From: Streptomyces sp. CMB-StM0423
GTDB taxonomy: Bacteria; Actinomycetota; Actinomycetes; Streptomycetales; Streptomycetaceae
NCBI RefSeq assembly: GCF_002847285.1
Contig: NZ_CP025407.1
Coordinates: 1,986,501 to 2,050,500 of the forward strand
DNA: 64,000 nucleotides
Reading direction: 5' to 3'
The notes beneath the pieces are model-generated. The model was not told the DNA's origin, searched no databases, and saw nothing but the letters and a program-made list of their open reading frames with translations. Both the position numbers and the translations under genes were made by a program. Below are positions 28,347-37,090 of this stretch, in pieces. The first letter of the stretch is position 1. Each line of letters starts with the position of its first letter.

Positions 28347-28865
28347 CTAGGAATGGGTGAGGCGTTCGTCAAGTGCCCGGTTGACAACGGGGGGTACGAG
28401 GTGGGATACGTCGCCGCCCCAGGTGGCCACCTCTTTGACCAGGCTGGAGGAGAGGAAGCTGTAGGTCGGGTTGGTGGGGACGAAGAGGGTCTCCACGCCC
28501 GACAGGCCGTTGTTCATCTGGGCCATCTGCAGCTCGTAGTCGAAGTCGCTGACGGCGCGCAGCCCCTTGACGATGGCGGGGATGTCGCGCTCCTTGCAGT
28601 AGTCCACGAGGAGGCCGTGGAAGCTCTCGACCTCCACGTTGCCGTACTCCGTCGTGCACTCGCGGATGAGGTCCATCCGCTCGTCGACGGTGAACATGCC
28701 TTTCTTCGACTTGTTGATCATCACGGCGACGTGCACGACGTCGTAGAGCTTCGAGGCCCGGGCGATGATGTCGAGATGCCCGTTGGTGATGGGGTCGAAG
28801 GACCCCGGACAGACGGCGCGGCGCAACGGAGGTTCCTCGCTCTCGGTTCCGGTCGTGAGGGTCAT
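28347..28865 (-). CDS. coaD: Phosphopantetheine adenylyltransferase
   Basis: 172-residue CoA-pathway enzyme joining ATP and 4'-phosphopantetheine. The nucleotidyltransferase box VCPGSFDPITNGHLDIIARA (about 18-37) with the T/HxGH-type motif NGH is clear, as are the basic site NKSKKGMFTVDER and the second ATP box YSFLSSSLVKEVA. ATG 28865 gives the usual length; it follows rsmD by 46 bp. Confidence 0.97.
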   Translation of the reverse strand: MTLTTGTESEEPPLRRAVCPGSFDPITNGHLDIIARASKLYDVVHVAVMINKSKKGMFTVDERMDLIRECTTEYGNVEVESFHGLLVDYCKERDIPAIVKGLRAVSDFDYELQMAQMNNGLSGVETLFVPTNPTYSFLSSSLVKEVATWGGDVSHLVPPVVNRALDERLTHS

Positions 28866-28911
28866 CAGGGTTTCGGTGAGGGTCGGGGGACGGGACGGAC
28901 GGGACGGGCGG

Positions 28912-29487
28912 TCATGGGGCCGGTGAGGCGGCGCGACCGTACCAGAGCGTGCCTTCGCCGTAGCGCCTGGCCCGCAGCCCCTCGAACCCGTCGGGCCAGG
29001 GGAATTCGCCGCCTCGGGTGCTGCGCTCCACGGTGGCGAGCGCGCCCGGGGACAGCCAGTCGTGGGCACGGAGTGTGACGAGTATCTCGCCCACGGCCGC
29101 GTCCCCCACCTCGTACGGCGGGTCGAGGAAGACCACGTCGTACGGGTCGGGGGGCGGCGGCCCGGCGACGACCTGTTCGGCGCGGGCGGCGCGCACCTCG
29201 GCGCCGGGCAGGCCGAGGGCGCGGACGTTCTGCCGGATGACGCGGGCGGCGCGGGCGTCGGCCTCCACGAGCAGCGCGTGCGCCGCGCCGCGGGAGAGCG
29301 CCTCCAGGCCGACGGCTCCGGAGCCGCCGTACAGGTCGAGGACGCGCAGTCCGTCGAGCGGGCCGAGGAGGGTCTGCCAGGTGGAGAAGAGACCCTCGCG
29401 GGCGCGGTCGGACGTGGGCCGGGTGCCGGTGCCGGGCGGCACGGCCAGGCGCCGCCCGCCGGCGGTGCCGGCGATCACGCGGGTCAT
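28912..29487 (-). CDS. rsmD: 16S rRNA (guanine966-N2)-methyltransferase
   Basis: 191-residue Rossmann methyltransferase. TRVIAGTAGGRRLAVPPG at the N-terminus, RPTSDRAREGLFSTW, AdoMet motif I VLDLYGGSGAVGLEALSRGA and catalytic motif IV DPPYEVGD are all present. It methylates G966 of 16S rRNA. Located between recG (138 bp upstream, no gene seen) and coaD, the standard bacterial order. Confidence 0.97.
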   Translation of the reverse strand: MTRVIAGTAGGRRLAVPPGTGTRPTSDRAREGLFSTWQTLLGPLDGLRVLDLYGGSGAVGLEALSRGAAHALLVEADARAARVIRQNVRALGLPGAEVRAARAEQVVAGPPPPDPYDVVFLDPPYEVGDAAVGEILVTLRAHDWLSPGALATVERSTRGGEFPWPDGFEGLRARRYGEGTLWYGRAASPAP

Positions 29488-29625
29488 GGCTGCTGGGTGT
29501 CCTTGTCCTCACGGGCGCGGTCCGTCCCACGATATGCCTCCGGGGTGACGGGCGCGGTGCCGCCCGGTGGCGCGGGGGCGGCGGGGCACCCATGCGTCCC
29601 GCCGCGGGCCCCGCTCAGCCCCCGC

Positions 29626-31890
29626 TCAGCCCTTGTCGAGGAACTGCTCCCGCTCGTCGTCCAGCAGGCTCGCCAGCGCGCCGCGCAGCTCCGGGTACGC
29701 GGCCAGCTCGGGGTCCTCGGCCACGATCGCCGCGGCGGCGTCCCGGGCCTCGGCGATGACGTCCTCGTCGTCGATGACCGTGAGCATCCTGAGGCTGGAG
29801 CGGGCCCCGGACTGCGCCTGCCCCAGGACGTCGCCCTCGCGGCGCTGCTCCAGGTCGATACGGGAGAGCCGGAAGCCGTCCTGCGTGGCGGCGACCGCGT
29901 CCAGCCGGGTCCTGGCCAGCGTGCCCTCCGGCATCTCGGTGACCAGCAGGCAGAGCCCGGCGGCCGAGCCGCGGCCGACCCGGCCGCGCAACTGGTGCAA
30001 CTGGGAGACGCCGAAGCGGTCGGAGTCCATGATGACCATGACGGTGGCGTTCGGGACGTTGACGCCGACCTCGATGACGGTCGTGGCGACCAGCACGTCC
30101 ACCTCGCCGGCGGCGAACCGGCGCATCACGTCGTCCTTGGCGTCCGGCTGCATCCGCCCGTGCAGTACCTCGACCTTCAGCCCGGCCAGCGGCGCCCCGG
30201 GGGCGGCGGAGAGCTGGGTGGCGACGTCGAGGACCGCCAGCGGCGGCCGCCTCTCCGCCTCGTCCTCCGGCGACGGCGCCTCCTTGGCGCCCTTCCCGCC
30301 CTTGGCCCCCTTGCCGGCACCCTTGGGCTCCGCCTCCTCCGCGGAGTCGCCGATGCGGGGGCAGACGACGTACGCCTGGTGGCCGCCCTCGGCCTCCTCG
30401 CGCACCCGCTCCCACGCGCGCGCGAGGAAGTGCGGCTTGTCGGCCGCCGGCACGACGTGGCTGGCGATCGGCGAGCGGCCGGCCGGGAGCTGGTCGAGCA
30501 CGGAGGTCTCCAGGTCGCCGAAGACCGTCATGGCGACCGTGCGCGGGATGGGCGTGGCGGTCATGACCAGCAGGTGCGGCGTGCGCTTGTCGTCCCCGCG
30601 GTTGCCCTTCGCGCGCAGCGCGTCCCGCTGCTCGACGCCGAAGCGGTGCTGCTCGTCGACCACGACCAGGCCCAGGTCGTGGAACTGCACCTTGTCCTCG
30701 ATCAGCGCGTGCGTCCCGACGACGATCCCGGCCTCGCCGGTGGCCAGGTCGAGCAGCGCCTTGCGGCGGGCCGCGGCGCCGGAGGAGCCGGTGAGCAGTT
30801 CGACCTTCGTACCGTGCTCGGCGCCGCCGAGGAGGCCGGCCTCGGCCAGCTCGCCCATCATCTCGGTGATCGACCGGTGGTGCTGCTGCGCCAGCACCTC
30901 GGTCGGCGCGAGCATCGCGGCCTGTCCGCCCGCGTCCACCACGGCGAGCATCGCGCGCAGGGCCACCAGCGTCTTGCCGGAGCCCACCTCGCCCTGGAGC
31001 AGCCGGTGCATGGGGTGGTCGGTGGCCAGGTCGGCGAAGATGTCGGCGGAGACCCGCTGCTGGCCCTCGGTGAGGGTGAACGGCAGCCGGGCGTCGAAGT
31101 CCGCGAGCAGCCCTTCGGCGGGCGCCACCCGCGGCACCGCGGGCAACTGCCCGTCGGCGTGCCGCCGCCGGGCCAGGGCGACCTGGAGGACGAACGCCTC
31201 GTCCCACTTCAGCCGGTCCCGCGCCGTCCACAGGTCGGCCTTGGTCTTCGGCCGGTGCACCTTCAGCAGCGCCTCGCGCAGCGGTACGAGCCCGCGCTCG
31301 TCCCGCAGCGCCGTAGGCAGCGGGTCGGCGACGCCCTCCCATTCCGTGGCCTCCAGCCCGTCCAGCACCGTGTCGACGGCCTGCTGGAGCTGCCAGGAGG
31401 CGAGCTGCCGGCACGCAGGGTAGAGCGGGAGGAGCTTGCCCGCCCACTCGTCGGCCTGGGCGTCGGCGCCCGCGCCGTCCTTGCCGGACAGCGGCTTGTA
31501 GTCGGGGTGGGCGAGCTGGCGCTTGCGGTTGAAGACGGTGACCTTGCCGGCGAAGAGGGCGCGCCGGCCGGGCAGCAGCTCCTTCTGCGGGTGGTACGCG
31601 CCGCGCCCGAAGAAGACGAGGGTGAGCCGGCCGCTGCCGTCGGTGATGACCACTTCGAGCCGGCGCCCCCGGCCCGTACCGAGCATGGCGGCCTTCTCCA
31701 CCTGCGCGACGACCGTGACGTGCTCGTCGGTCTCCAGGTCGGCCAGCCGCGTCAGCTCGCCGCGCTCGGCGTACCGCCGGGGGTAGTGGTGCAGCAGGTC
31801 TCCGACCGTGTGCAGATCCAGGTGCTCCGCCATGGCCTTGGCGGTCCGGTCGCCGACGGACGTCTTCAGGGGCTCTTCCAGCACGGACAC
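29626..31890 (-). CDS. recG: ATP-dependent DNA helicase RecG
   Basis: About 754 residues. The OB-fold wedge domain lies in the first 200 residues; Walker A GEVGSGKT is near 300, the DEQH box (VVDEQHRFGVEQRDALR) near 410, and helicase C-terminal motifs ATTVIEVGVNVPNATVMVI and QLHQLRGRVGRG follow. It remodels stalled forks and Holliday junctions. An Ala/Lys/Gly insertion (AGKGAKGGKGAKEAPSPEDE) near 525-550 between helicase lobes is a low-complexity loop. GTG 31890 chosen by family N-terminus. Divergent from the Hsp90-like gene. Confidence 0.97.
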   Translation of the reverse strand: MSVLEEPLKTSVGDRTAKAMAEHLDLHTVGDLLHHYPRRYAERGELTRLADLETDEHVTVVAQVEKAAMLGTGRGRRLEVVITDGSGRLTLVFFGRGAYHPQKELLPGRRALFAGKVTVFNRKRQLAHPDYKPLSGKDGAGADAQADEWAGKLLPLYPACRQLASWQLQQAVDTVLDGLEATEWEGVADPLPTALRDERGLVPLREALLKVHRPKTKADLWTARDRLKWDEAFVLQVALARRRHADGQLPAVPRVAPAEGLLADFDARLPFTLTEGQQRVSADIFADLATDHPMHRLLQGEVGSGKTLVALRAMLAVVDAGGQAAMLAPTEVLAQQHHRSITEMMGELAEAGLLGGAEHGTKVELLTGSSGAAARRKALLDLATGEAGIVVGTHALIEDKVQFHDLGLVVVDEQHRFGVEQRDALRAKGNRGDDKRTPHLLVMTATPIPRTVAMTVFGDLETSVLDQLPAGRSPIASHVVPAADKPHFLARAWERVREEAEGGHQAYVVCPRIGDSAEEAEPKGAGKGAKGGKGAKEAPSPEDEAERRPPLAVLDVATQLSAAPGAPLAGLKVEVLHGRMQPDAKDDVMRRFAAGEVDVLVATTVIEVGVNVPNATVMVIMDSDRFGVSQLHQLRGRVGRGSAAGLCLLVTEMPEGTLARTRLDAVAATQDGFRLSRIDLEQRREGDVLGQAQSGARSSLRMLTVIDDEDVIAEARDAAAAIVAEDPELAAYPELRGALASLLDDEREQFLDKG

Positions 31891-32055
31891 GCGTCCATTG
31901 CACACCATCGGGCCGACAGAGCGTGGAAACCCCTGGTAACCCGGGCCCGCGCGGTCCTACGATGGTCCGCCTCGAACTCCCCTTCGCGATCACCGACGCC
32001 GATCGGGATCGCCCGACCCGCGCCGCCACCTCCACCCCCCGCCGGCGCTCCCGTG
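31891..32055 (+). promoter_or_regulatory. Divergent recG/Hsp90-like intergenic region
   Basis: 165 bp. A TACGAT hexamer at 31958-31963 is a plausible -10 for the plus-strand pair, but the -35 is poor. I looked for CIRCE (TTAGCACTC-N9-GAGTGCTAA) and HspR/HAIR repeats and see neither, so classical heat-shock repression is not supported by sequence. Confidence 0.35.
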
Positions 32056-33930
32056 ATGACATCTGAGAACGCTGCGCCCGCCTCTTCCCACACCTTCCAG
32101 GTCGACCTGCGCGGTCTGGTGGACCTGCTCTCCCACCACCTCTACTCCAGCCCGCGGGTCTATCTGCGCGAACTGCTGCAGAACGCCGTCGACGCGGTCA
32201 CCGCCCGGCGCGCGGACGACCCCGGCGCGCCGGACCGCATCCGGCTGTACCCGGAGCCCGGCGGCGGCGACGGCGCCGGGCTCCGGGTCGAGGACAGCGG
32301 GGTGGGACTCACCGAGGCGGAGGTGCACGAGCTGCTCGCCACCATCGGCCGCAGCTCCAAGCGCGCCGGGGGCCTGGAGTCCGTGCGGGCCGGGTTCCTG
32401 GGCCGGTTCGGCATCGGGCTGCTGGCCTGCTTCCTGGTCGCGGAGCGGATCCGGGTGGTCAGCAGGTCGGCGCGGGAGCCCGGGGCGCCGCCGGTGGAGT
32501 GGACGGCCGCCGACGACGGTTCGTACACGGTACGGACCCTCCCCCCGGCCGCCCGCCCCGAGCCCGGCACCACCGTGCACCTGACGCCGCGGCCCGGCTG
32601 CGCCGAGTGGTTCGGGCCGGCCCGCGTCGCCGAACTCGCCCGCGACTTCGGCTCGCTGCTGCCGTACGACGTGCGCGTCGGCGAGCTGCCGGTCACCGAG
32701 CTGCCCGCGGTCTGGGACCGCCCGTACCCGAGCCCGGCCGCCCGCCGGGTGGCACTCGCGGCGCACTGCCGGGACCTCTTCGGCTTCACCCCGCTCGACG
32801 CCGTCGAGCTGGACGTGCCGCTCGCGGGCGTGCGCGGGGTCGCGTACGTGCTGCCGTCCGCCGTCAGCCCCGCCCAGCGCGCCGGGCACCGGGTGCATCT
32901 GAAGGGGATGCTGCTCACCGCGCGCGCCGAAGGGCTGCTGCCCGACTGGGCGTTCTTCGTCCGCTGCGTCGTCGACACCGACAGCCTGCGCCCGACCGCC
33001 TCGCGGGAGGCGCTGTACGAGGACGAGACGCTCCTGGCCGTACGGGAGGCGCTCGGCGGCGCCGTGCGCGACTGGCTGACCTCGCTGGCCACCGGCGACC
33101 CGGAGCGGCTCACGCAGTTCCTCTCCGTGCACCACCTGGGCGTGAAGTCGCTGGCCCGGCACGACGAGGAGATGCTGCGCACGATGCTGCCGTGGCTGCC
33201 GTTCGAGACGACCGACGGGCAGGTGTCGCTGGCGGAGTTCGCGCAGCGCCACCCGGTGGTGCACTTCACCCGCAGCGTCGAGGAGTTCCGGCAGGTCGCG
33301 CCGATCGCCTCCGCGCAGGGCATCGGCGTCGTCAACGGCGGTTACACCTACGACGCGGAGCTGGTCGAGCTGCTGCCGCGGGTACGCCCCGGGACCGCGG
33401 TCGCCGAGCTGGACCCGGACACCGTGACCGCCCACCTGGACGGCGTCGAGCCGGCCGAGGAGCTGGCCCTGTCCGGCTTCCTCGGCGTCGCCCGCGCCCG
33501 CCTCGACCCGCTCGCCTGCGACGTCGTGCTCCGCGCCTTCCACCCGCTGACCGTGCCCGCGCTCCACCTCGACGACCGCGCCGCCCGGCACGAACGGGCC
33601 CGCGCGGACGAGGAGGAGCAGGCCGACGAGCTGTGGGCGGACATCCTCGGCAGCCTGCGCGGCGGCGCCCCGCGCGCCCGGCTCGTCCTCAACCACCGCA
33701 GCCCGCTGGTGCGCCGGATCAGCACGCTGGGCGCCTCCGAGCTGGTCGGCAGCGCGGTCGAGGCGCTGTACGGGCAGGCGCTGCTGATGGCGCAGCGCCC
33801 GCTGCGGCCCGCCGACTCGGCGCTGCTGAACCGGGCGTTCGCCGGCCTGCTGGAGTGGGCGACGCACCCGCAGGGGGCCGCGGACCCCGCGGCCGGCGCC
33901 CCCGGCGCCGGCGAGGAGGACGGCCGATGA
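32056..33930 (+). CDS. Divergent Hsp90/HtpG-family ATPase
   Basis: 624 residues, close to normal HtpG length but divergent. The GHKL ATP site is intact: HLYSSPRVYLRELLQNAVDA (29-48; catalytic Glu39, Asn43), VEDSGVGL (78-85; Asp80), TIGRSSKRAG lid and GFLGRFGIGLLACFLVAE (113-130). The middle domain carries the catalytic Arg317 in SREALYED. The last third is poorly conserved and ends in ...GAGEEDGR. Hsp90 proteins use ATP to remodel client proteins. The stop overlaps the next gene by ATGA, so translation with the TPR partner is coupled. ATG 32056 is chosen; GTG 32053 is adjacent and neither has a good ribosome site. Confidence 0.88.
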   Translation: MTSENAAPASSHTFQVDLRGLVDLLSHHLYSSPRVYLRELLQNAVDAVTARRADDPGAPDRIRLYPEPGGGDGAGLRVEDSGVGLTEAEVHELLATIGRSSKRAGGLESVRAGFLGRFGIGLLACFLVAERIRVVSRSAREPGAPPVEWTAADDGSYTVRTLPPAARPEPGTTVHLTPRPGCAEWFGPARVAELARDFGSLLPYDVRVGELPVTELPAVWDRPYPSPAARRVALAAHCRDLFGFTPLDAVELDVPLAGVRGVAYVLPSAVSPAQRAGHRVHLKGMLLTARAEGLLPDWAFFVRCVVDTDSLRPTASREALYEDETLLAVREALGGAVRDWLTSLATGDPERLTQFLSVHHLGVKSLARHDEEMLRTMLPWLPFETTDGQVSLAEFAQRHPVVHFTRSVEEFRQVAPIASAQGIGVVNGGYTYDAELVELLPRVRPGTAVAELDPDTVTAHLDGVEPAEELALSGFLGVARARLDPLACDVVLRAFHPLTVPALHLDDRAARHERARADEEEQADELWADILGSLRGGAPRARLVLNHRSPLVRRISTLGASELVGSAVEALYGQALLMAQRPLRPADSALLNRAFAGLLEWATHPQGAADPAAGAPGAGEEDGR

Positions 33931-36900
33931 GCACGGATGCTCCCGCCCCCTCCCCCGCCGGGCCGCCCGCCGACATCTTCGCCTTCCGCCAGGCGATGCA
34001 CGACAACGCGCAGGAGCCGGAGGGCCCCGGCCGCAACGCGGGCGCGGAGCGGCTGCTCGCCGAGGCGGAGCGGTCGGGCGAGGCCGCGTTCGTCGTCGAG
34101 GGCCTGATCCACCTGCTGCAGACGTACAACTTCAGCTCCGAGCAGGACAAGATGTTCGTCCCCTTCGCGCGGCTGCTGCGCATGTGGGACGAGCGTCCGG
34201 AGGACTTCGACGAGGAGGACACCCACCGCCTGTTCTGGATGTTCAAGTGGGTCTCCTCCGGGATGACCGACCAGCCGCACATCCCGCTGGCGGCGATGGA
34301 GAAGTGGCTCGGCGAGATGGAGCGCCGCTACCGCCTCGCGGGCCACAGCGAACGCGCCGTGCGGCAGGCGGAGTACCACATCGCCGAGCACGTCGGCGAC
34401 GACGCGCGCGCCGCCCGCGCCTACGCCGCCTGGCGCGCCGCTGAGCGCGACGCCACGAGCGACTGCCACGCCTGCGAGCTGCGCGGCCAGGGCAGTTGGG
34501 AGGCGGGGCACGGGGACGACGACGCCGCGCTGGAGCTGTGGGCACCGGTGCTCGGCGGCGTGCACACCTGCGCGCACGAGCCGCACGCCACGCTCGCGGA
34601 GTCGCTGCTGCCGCTGCTGCGGCTGGGCCGCGTCGACGAGGCGCGGTCCAACCATCTGCGCGGGCACCGGATGGTGCGGCGGATGGAGAGCATGCGGTTC
34701 GCGTTCGCGCGGCACGTGGAGTTCTGCGCGCTGACGGGCAACGAGGCGCGGGGTCTGGAGCTGCTGGCGGAGCGGCCCGCGTATCTGGCGGACCGGGGCG
34801 AGCCGTCGAGCCTCATGGCGTACCTCGCGGTGACGGCGCTGCTGACGCGGCGGCTGGCGGGCCTCGGCCTGGGCGCGGAGCCGGTGGTGGGCCCGCCGGA
34901 GGCCGGCGGTGCGGGCCGGGAGTGGACGGTCGCGGAGCTGGGGGCGTACGCGGAGCGCGAGGCACTGGCGCTCGCGGGCCGCTTCGACGCGCGCAACGGC
35001 ACGGCGGCGGTCTCCGCGGGCGTACGCGAGCGGATGGCGCGGGAGCCGCTGGCGGAGCGGCTGCCGCTGGGGCTGCGCGTGGGCCGGCCGGTGCGGCGGT
35101 CCGCGCCTCCTGCGGCTCCCGCGGCCGGCGCCGCGGCGCCGCCCGCCGCGGGGGCGCCGGCGGCACGGCCCGGGGTGGCGGAGCTGCTGGCGTCGGCCAG
35201 GGAGCTGACGGAGGCCCGCCGCCCCGACGCGGTACGGGCCTGGGCGGACGCGGCGCGCGCGGCGGTACAGGCGGGCACCGAGCTGCCCGTACGTGACCGC
35301 GCCGAGGTCGCCGCCCACCGCGCGATGCACCCGGACACGGCGGACGGCGAGGTCGCGGCCCTCTTCGGTACGGCGGCCGGGCTGTTCGAGACGGCGGGCG
35401 ACCCGGGCCAGGCCGAGGTGGCGCGCGCCCGCGCGGCGTTCGCCCTCGCCCGCGAGGGCCGTACGGACGACGCCCTGGCGGCGGTCGCGGAGCCCTGCGC
35501 GCGGGCGCTGGCGCTGCATGCGGAGGGCCGCGCCACGGCGGCCGAGGCGGCGACGGCGCTGATCTGCCGGGCCCGTATCCACACGATGCGCGGCGACGGC
35601 GCTTCCGGCACGGCGGACTCCGCCGAGGCGGTGGCGGCGGTGGCGGACTTCGCCGCGCCGTACGCGGACGATCCGCGCGTCGCCGGCCGGATCGCCGAGG
35701 CGTACGAGCTCCAGGCGGAACTCGCCGCCCGCCGCGGCGAGAGGGAAGCCGCCGCGGCACTCTACGAGCAGGCGGTCGACGGCTACGCCGCCGCGGGCGT
35801 GCCCTGGTACGCGGTACGGGCCCAGTCCGCGCTGGGCGGCATCGCGTCCCGGCTCGGCGACCGCGGGACCGCGGAGCGCGCCGTGCGCGGAGCGCTGGAG
35901 CACAGTGCCGTGCACGCCCAGCCCGCCGGACAGGCGGGCCTGCACCTGCAACTGGCCGACGTCCTCTGCAACACCGGCCGCGACGGCGAGGGCGCCGAGC
36001 ACCTGCTCGAAGCCGCCCTCTGGGCCGACGAGGCCGGCGACTCCGCCGACACCGGCGCCTGGGCCCGCCACCACCTCGGCGGCGCCCTGCTCCGCCTCGG
36101 CCGCGCGGCGGAGGCGGCGGCGGTGCTGGAGGACGCGCTCGCGGACCTGAGCGCGGACCAGCACGGCGAAGGCGCCGTGGTGCAGACGCGCTGGTGGCTG
36201 GGCGACGCCCTGGGGCGGCTCGGGGAGCACAAGCAGGCGGCCGAGCAGTACGTGCTGGCCGCGGGGATCGCCGCGCACTGGCCCCGCGACGGCGCCCGCG
36301 ACCACGCGATGCTGGCGACGCTGGCCGCGCAGTCGCTGAGCGCGGGGGAACTCGACACCCAGGCGGCCCGCGCGTACGAGCGCGCCGGCGCGCTGTGGCG
36401 GGACCTGGGCGACGTCCCGGCAGTGATCCGCACGCTCCGGGCGCGCGCCTGGCTGGCGCTCCGGCCGGAGCAGGCGGGCACGGCGGCGGGCCGGGCGCTG
36501 ATGGCGGAGGCGGAACGGGAGCTGACCGCGGCCCTGGCGACGACGGCGGGATCCGGCGGCCAGGACACGGCCGAGCCCGGCGGCACCCAGGTCCGCGGGG
36601 GGCGCCGCGACGTCCTGCTCGCCGAACTCGCCGCCACGCACCGGCAGACCGGCGACCTGATCACCGCCGCCGTCGGCAGCACGCCGCACGACCCGGACGA
36701 GTCCGCGGCCGGGGCCGCCCGTACCGCGTACGAGGAGGGCCTGGCCCACGTCGTACGCGCCGTGACCGGCTTCGCCGAGCTGGGCCCCGACTGCCGCGAC
36801 GAGTACACCGGGGCCCAACTGCTCGCCGCCTGGCTGGAGGCCGACCTCGGCCGCCCCGGGGCGGCGGCGCGGCGCGCCCGCGCGGTGCTCGCCGCGTACG

Positions 36901-36995
36901 CCGACGACGACACGGCCACCGAGACCTCGGAGTCCCGCCGCGACGAGGCCCAGGCGCTGCTGAACTACGCCGGGACCGAGGCCGCCGGGTCCTGA
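33927..36995 (+). CDS. Large TPR-repeat protein coupled to the Hsp90-like ATPase
   Basis: 1022 residues, almost wholly alpha-helical, no enzyme motif seen. Residues 1-200 form a conserved-looking module rich in aromatic/acidic residues (DKMFVPFARLLRMWDERPEDF, RLFWMFKWVSSGMTDQPHIP). Residues 200-400 have degenerate repeats. An Ala/Pro linker at about 390-415 (PPAAPAAGAAAPPA) separates them from a second array from 420 to the end with clear TPR pairs such as AWARHHLGGALLRLGRAAEA and WWLGDALGRLGEHKQAAEQY. Start ATG 33927 overlaps the upstream stop by 4 nt. Likely a partner or client adaptor of the Hsp90-like ATPase; that is inference from coupling. Confidence 0.85.
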   Translation: MSTDAPAPSPAGPPADIFAFRQAMHDNAQEPEGPGRNAGAERLLAEAERSGEAAFVVEGLIHLLQTYNFSSEQDKMFVPFARLLRMWDERPEDFDEEDTHRLFWMFKWVSSGMTDQPHIPLAAMEKWLGEMERRYRLAGHSERAVRQAEYHIAEHVGDDARAARAYAAWRAAERDATSDCHACELRGQGSWEAGHGDDDAALELWAPVLGGVHTCAHEPHATLAESLLPLLRLGRVDEARSNHLRGHRMVRRMESMRFAFARHVEFCALTGNEARGLELLAERPAYLADRGEPSSLMAYLAVTALLTRRLAGLGLGAEPVVGPPEAGGAGREWTVAELGAYAEREALALAGRFDARNGTAAVSAGVRERMAREPLAERLPLGLRVGRPVRRSAPPAAPAAGAAAPPAAGAPAARPGVAELLASARELTEARRPDAVRAWADAARAAVQAGTELPVRDRAEVAAHRAMHPDTADGEVAALFGTAAGLFETAGDPGQAEVARARAAFALAREGRTDDALAAVAEPCARALALHAEGRATAAEAATALICRARIHTMRGDGASGTADSAEAVAAVADFAAPYADDPRVAGRIAEAYELQAELAARRGEREAAAALYEQAVDGYAAAGVPWYAVRAQSALGGIASRLGDRGTAERAVRGALEHSAVHAQPAGQAGLHLQLADVLCNTGRDGEGAEHLLEAALWADEAGDSADTGAWARHHLGGALLRLGRAAEAAAVLEDALADLSADQHGEGAVVQTRWWLGDALGRLGEHKQAAEQYVLAAGIAAHWPRDGARDHAMLATLAAQSLSAGELDTQAARAYERAGALWRDLGDVPAVIRTLRARAWLALRPEQAGTAAGRALMAEAERELTAALATTAGSGGQDTAEPGGTQVRGGRRDVLLAELAATHRQTGDLITAAVGSTPHDPDESAAGAARTAYEEGLAHVVRAVTGFAELGPDCRDEYTGAQLLAAWLEADLGRPGAAARRARAVLAAYADDDTATETSESRRDEAQALLNYAGTEAAGS

Positions 36996-37042
36996 TCGCC
37001 GCGGCACCCCGCGCGCCGCACCGCCGCCACCCGGCGCGTGCG

Positions 37043-37083
37043 GCCGGGCGCTGCGGCGCCCCGCCGGCCGCGCAGCGCCCGGC
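37043..37083. terminator. Strong hairpin between TPR gene and the DhaL/FakA-like gene
   Basis: Perfect 13-bp inverted repeat GCCGGGCGCTGCG (37043-37055) and CGCAGCGCCCGGC (37071-37083), 15-nt loop, between convergent genes. Confidence 0.65.
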
Positions 37084-37090
37084 GCTCCCG

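Noticed and set aside
31891..32055. Heat-shock control (CIRCE or HspR repeats) before the Hsp90-like gene
   Set aside because: Neither consensus is present on inspection.
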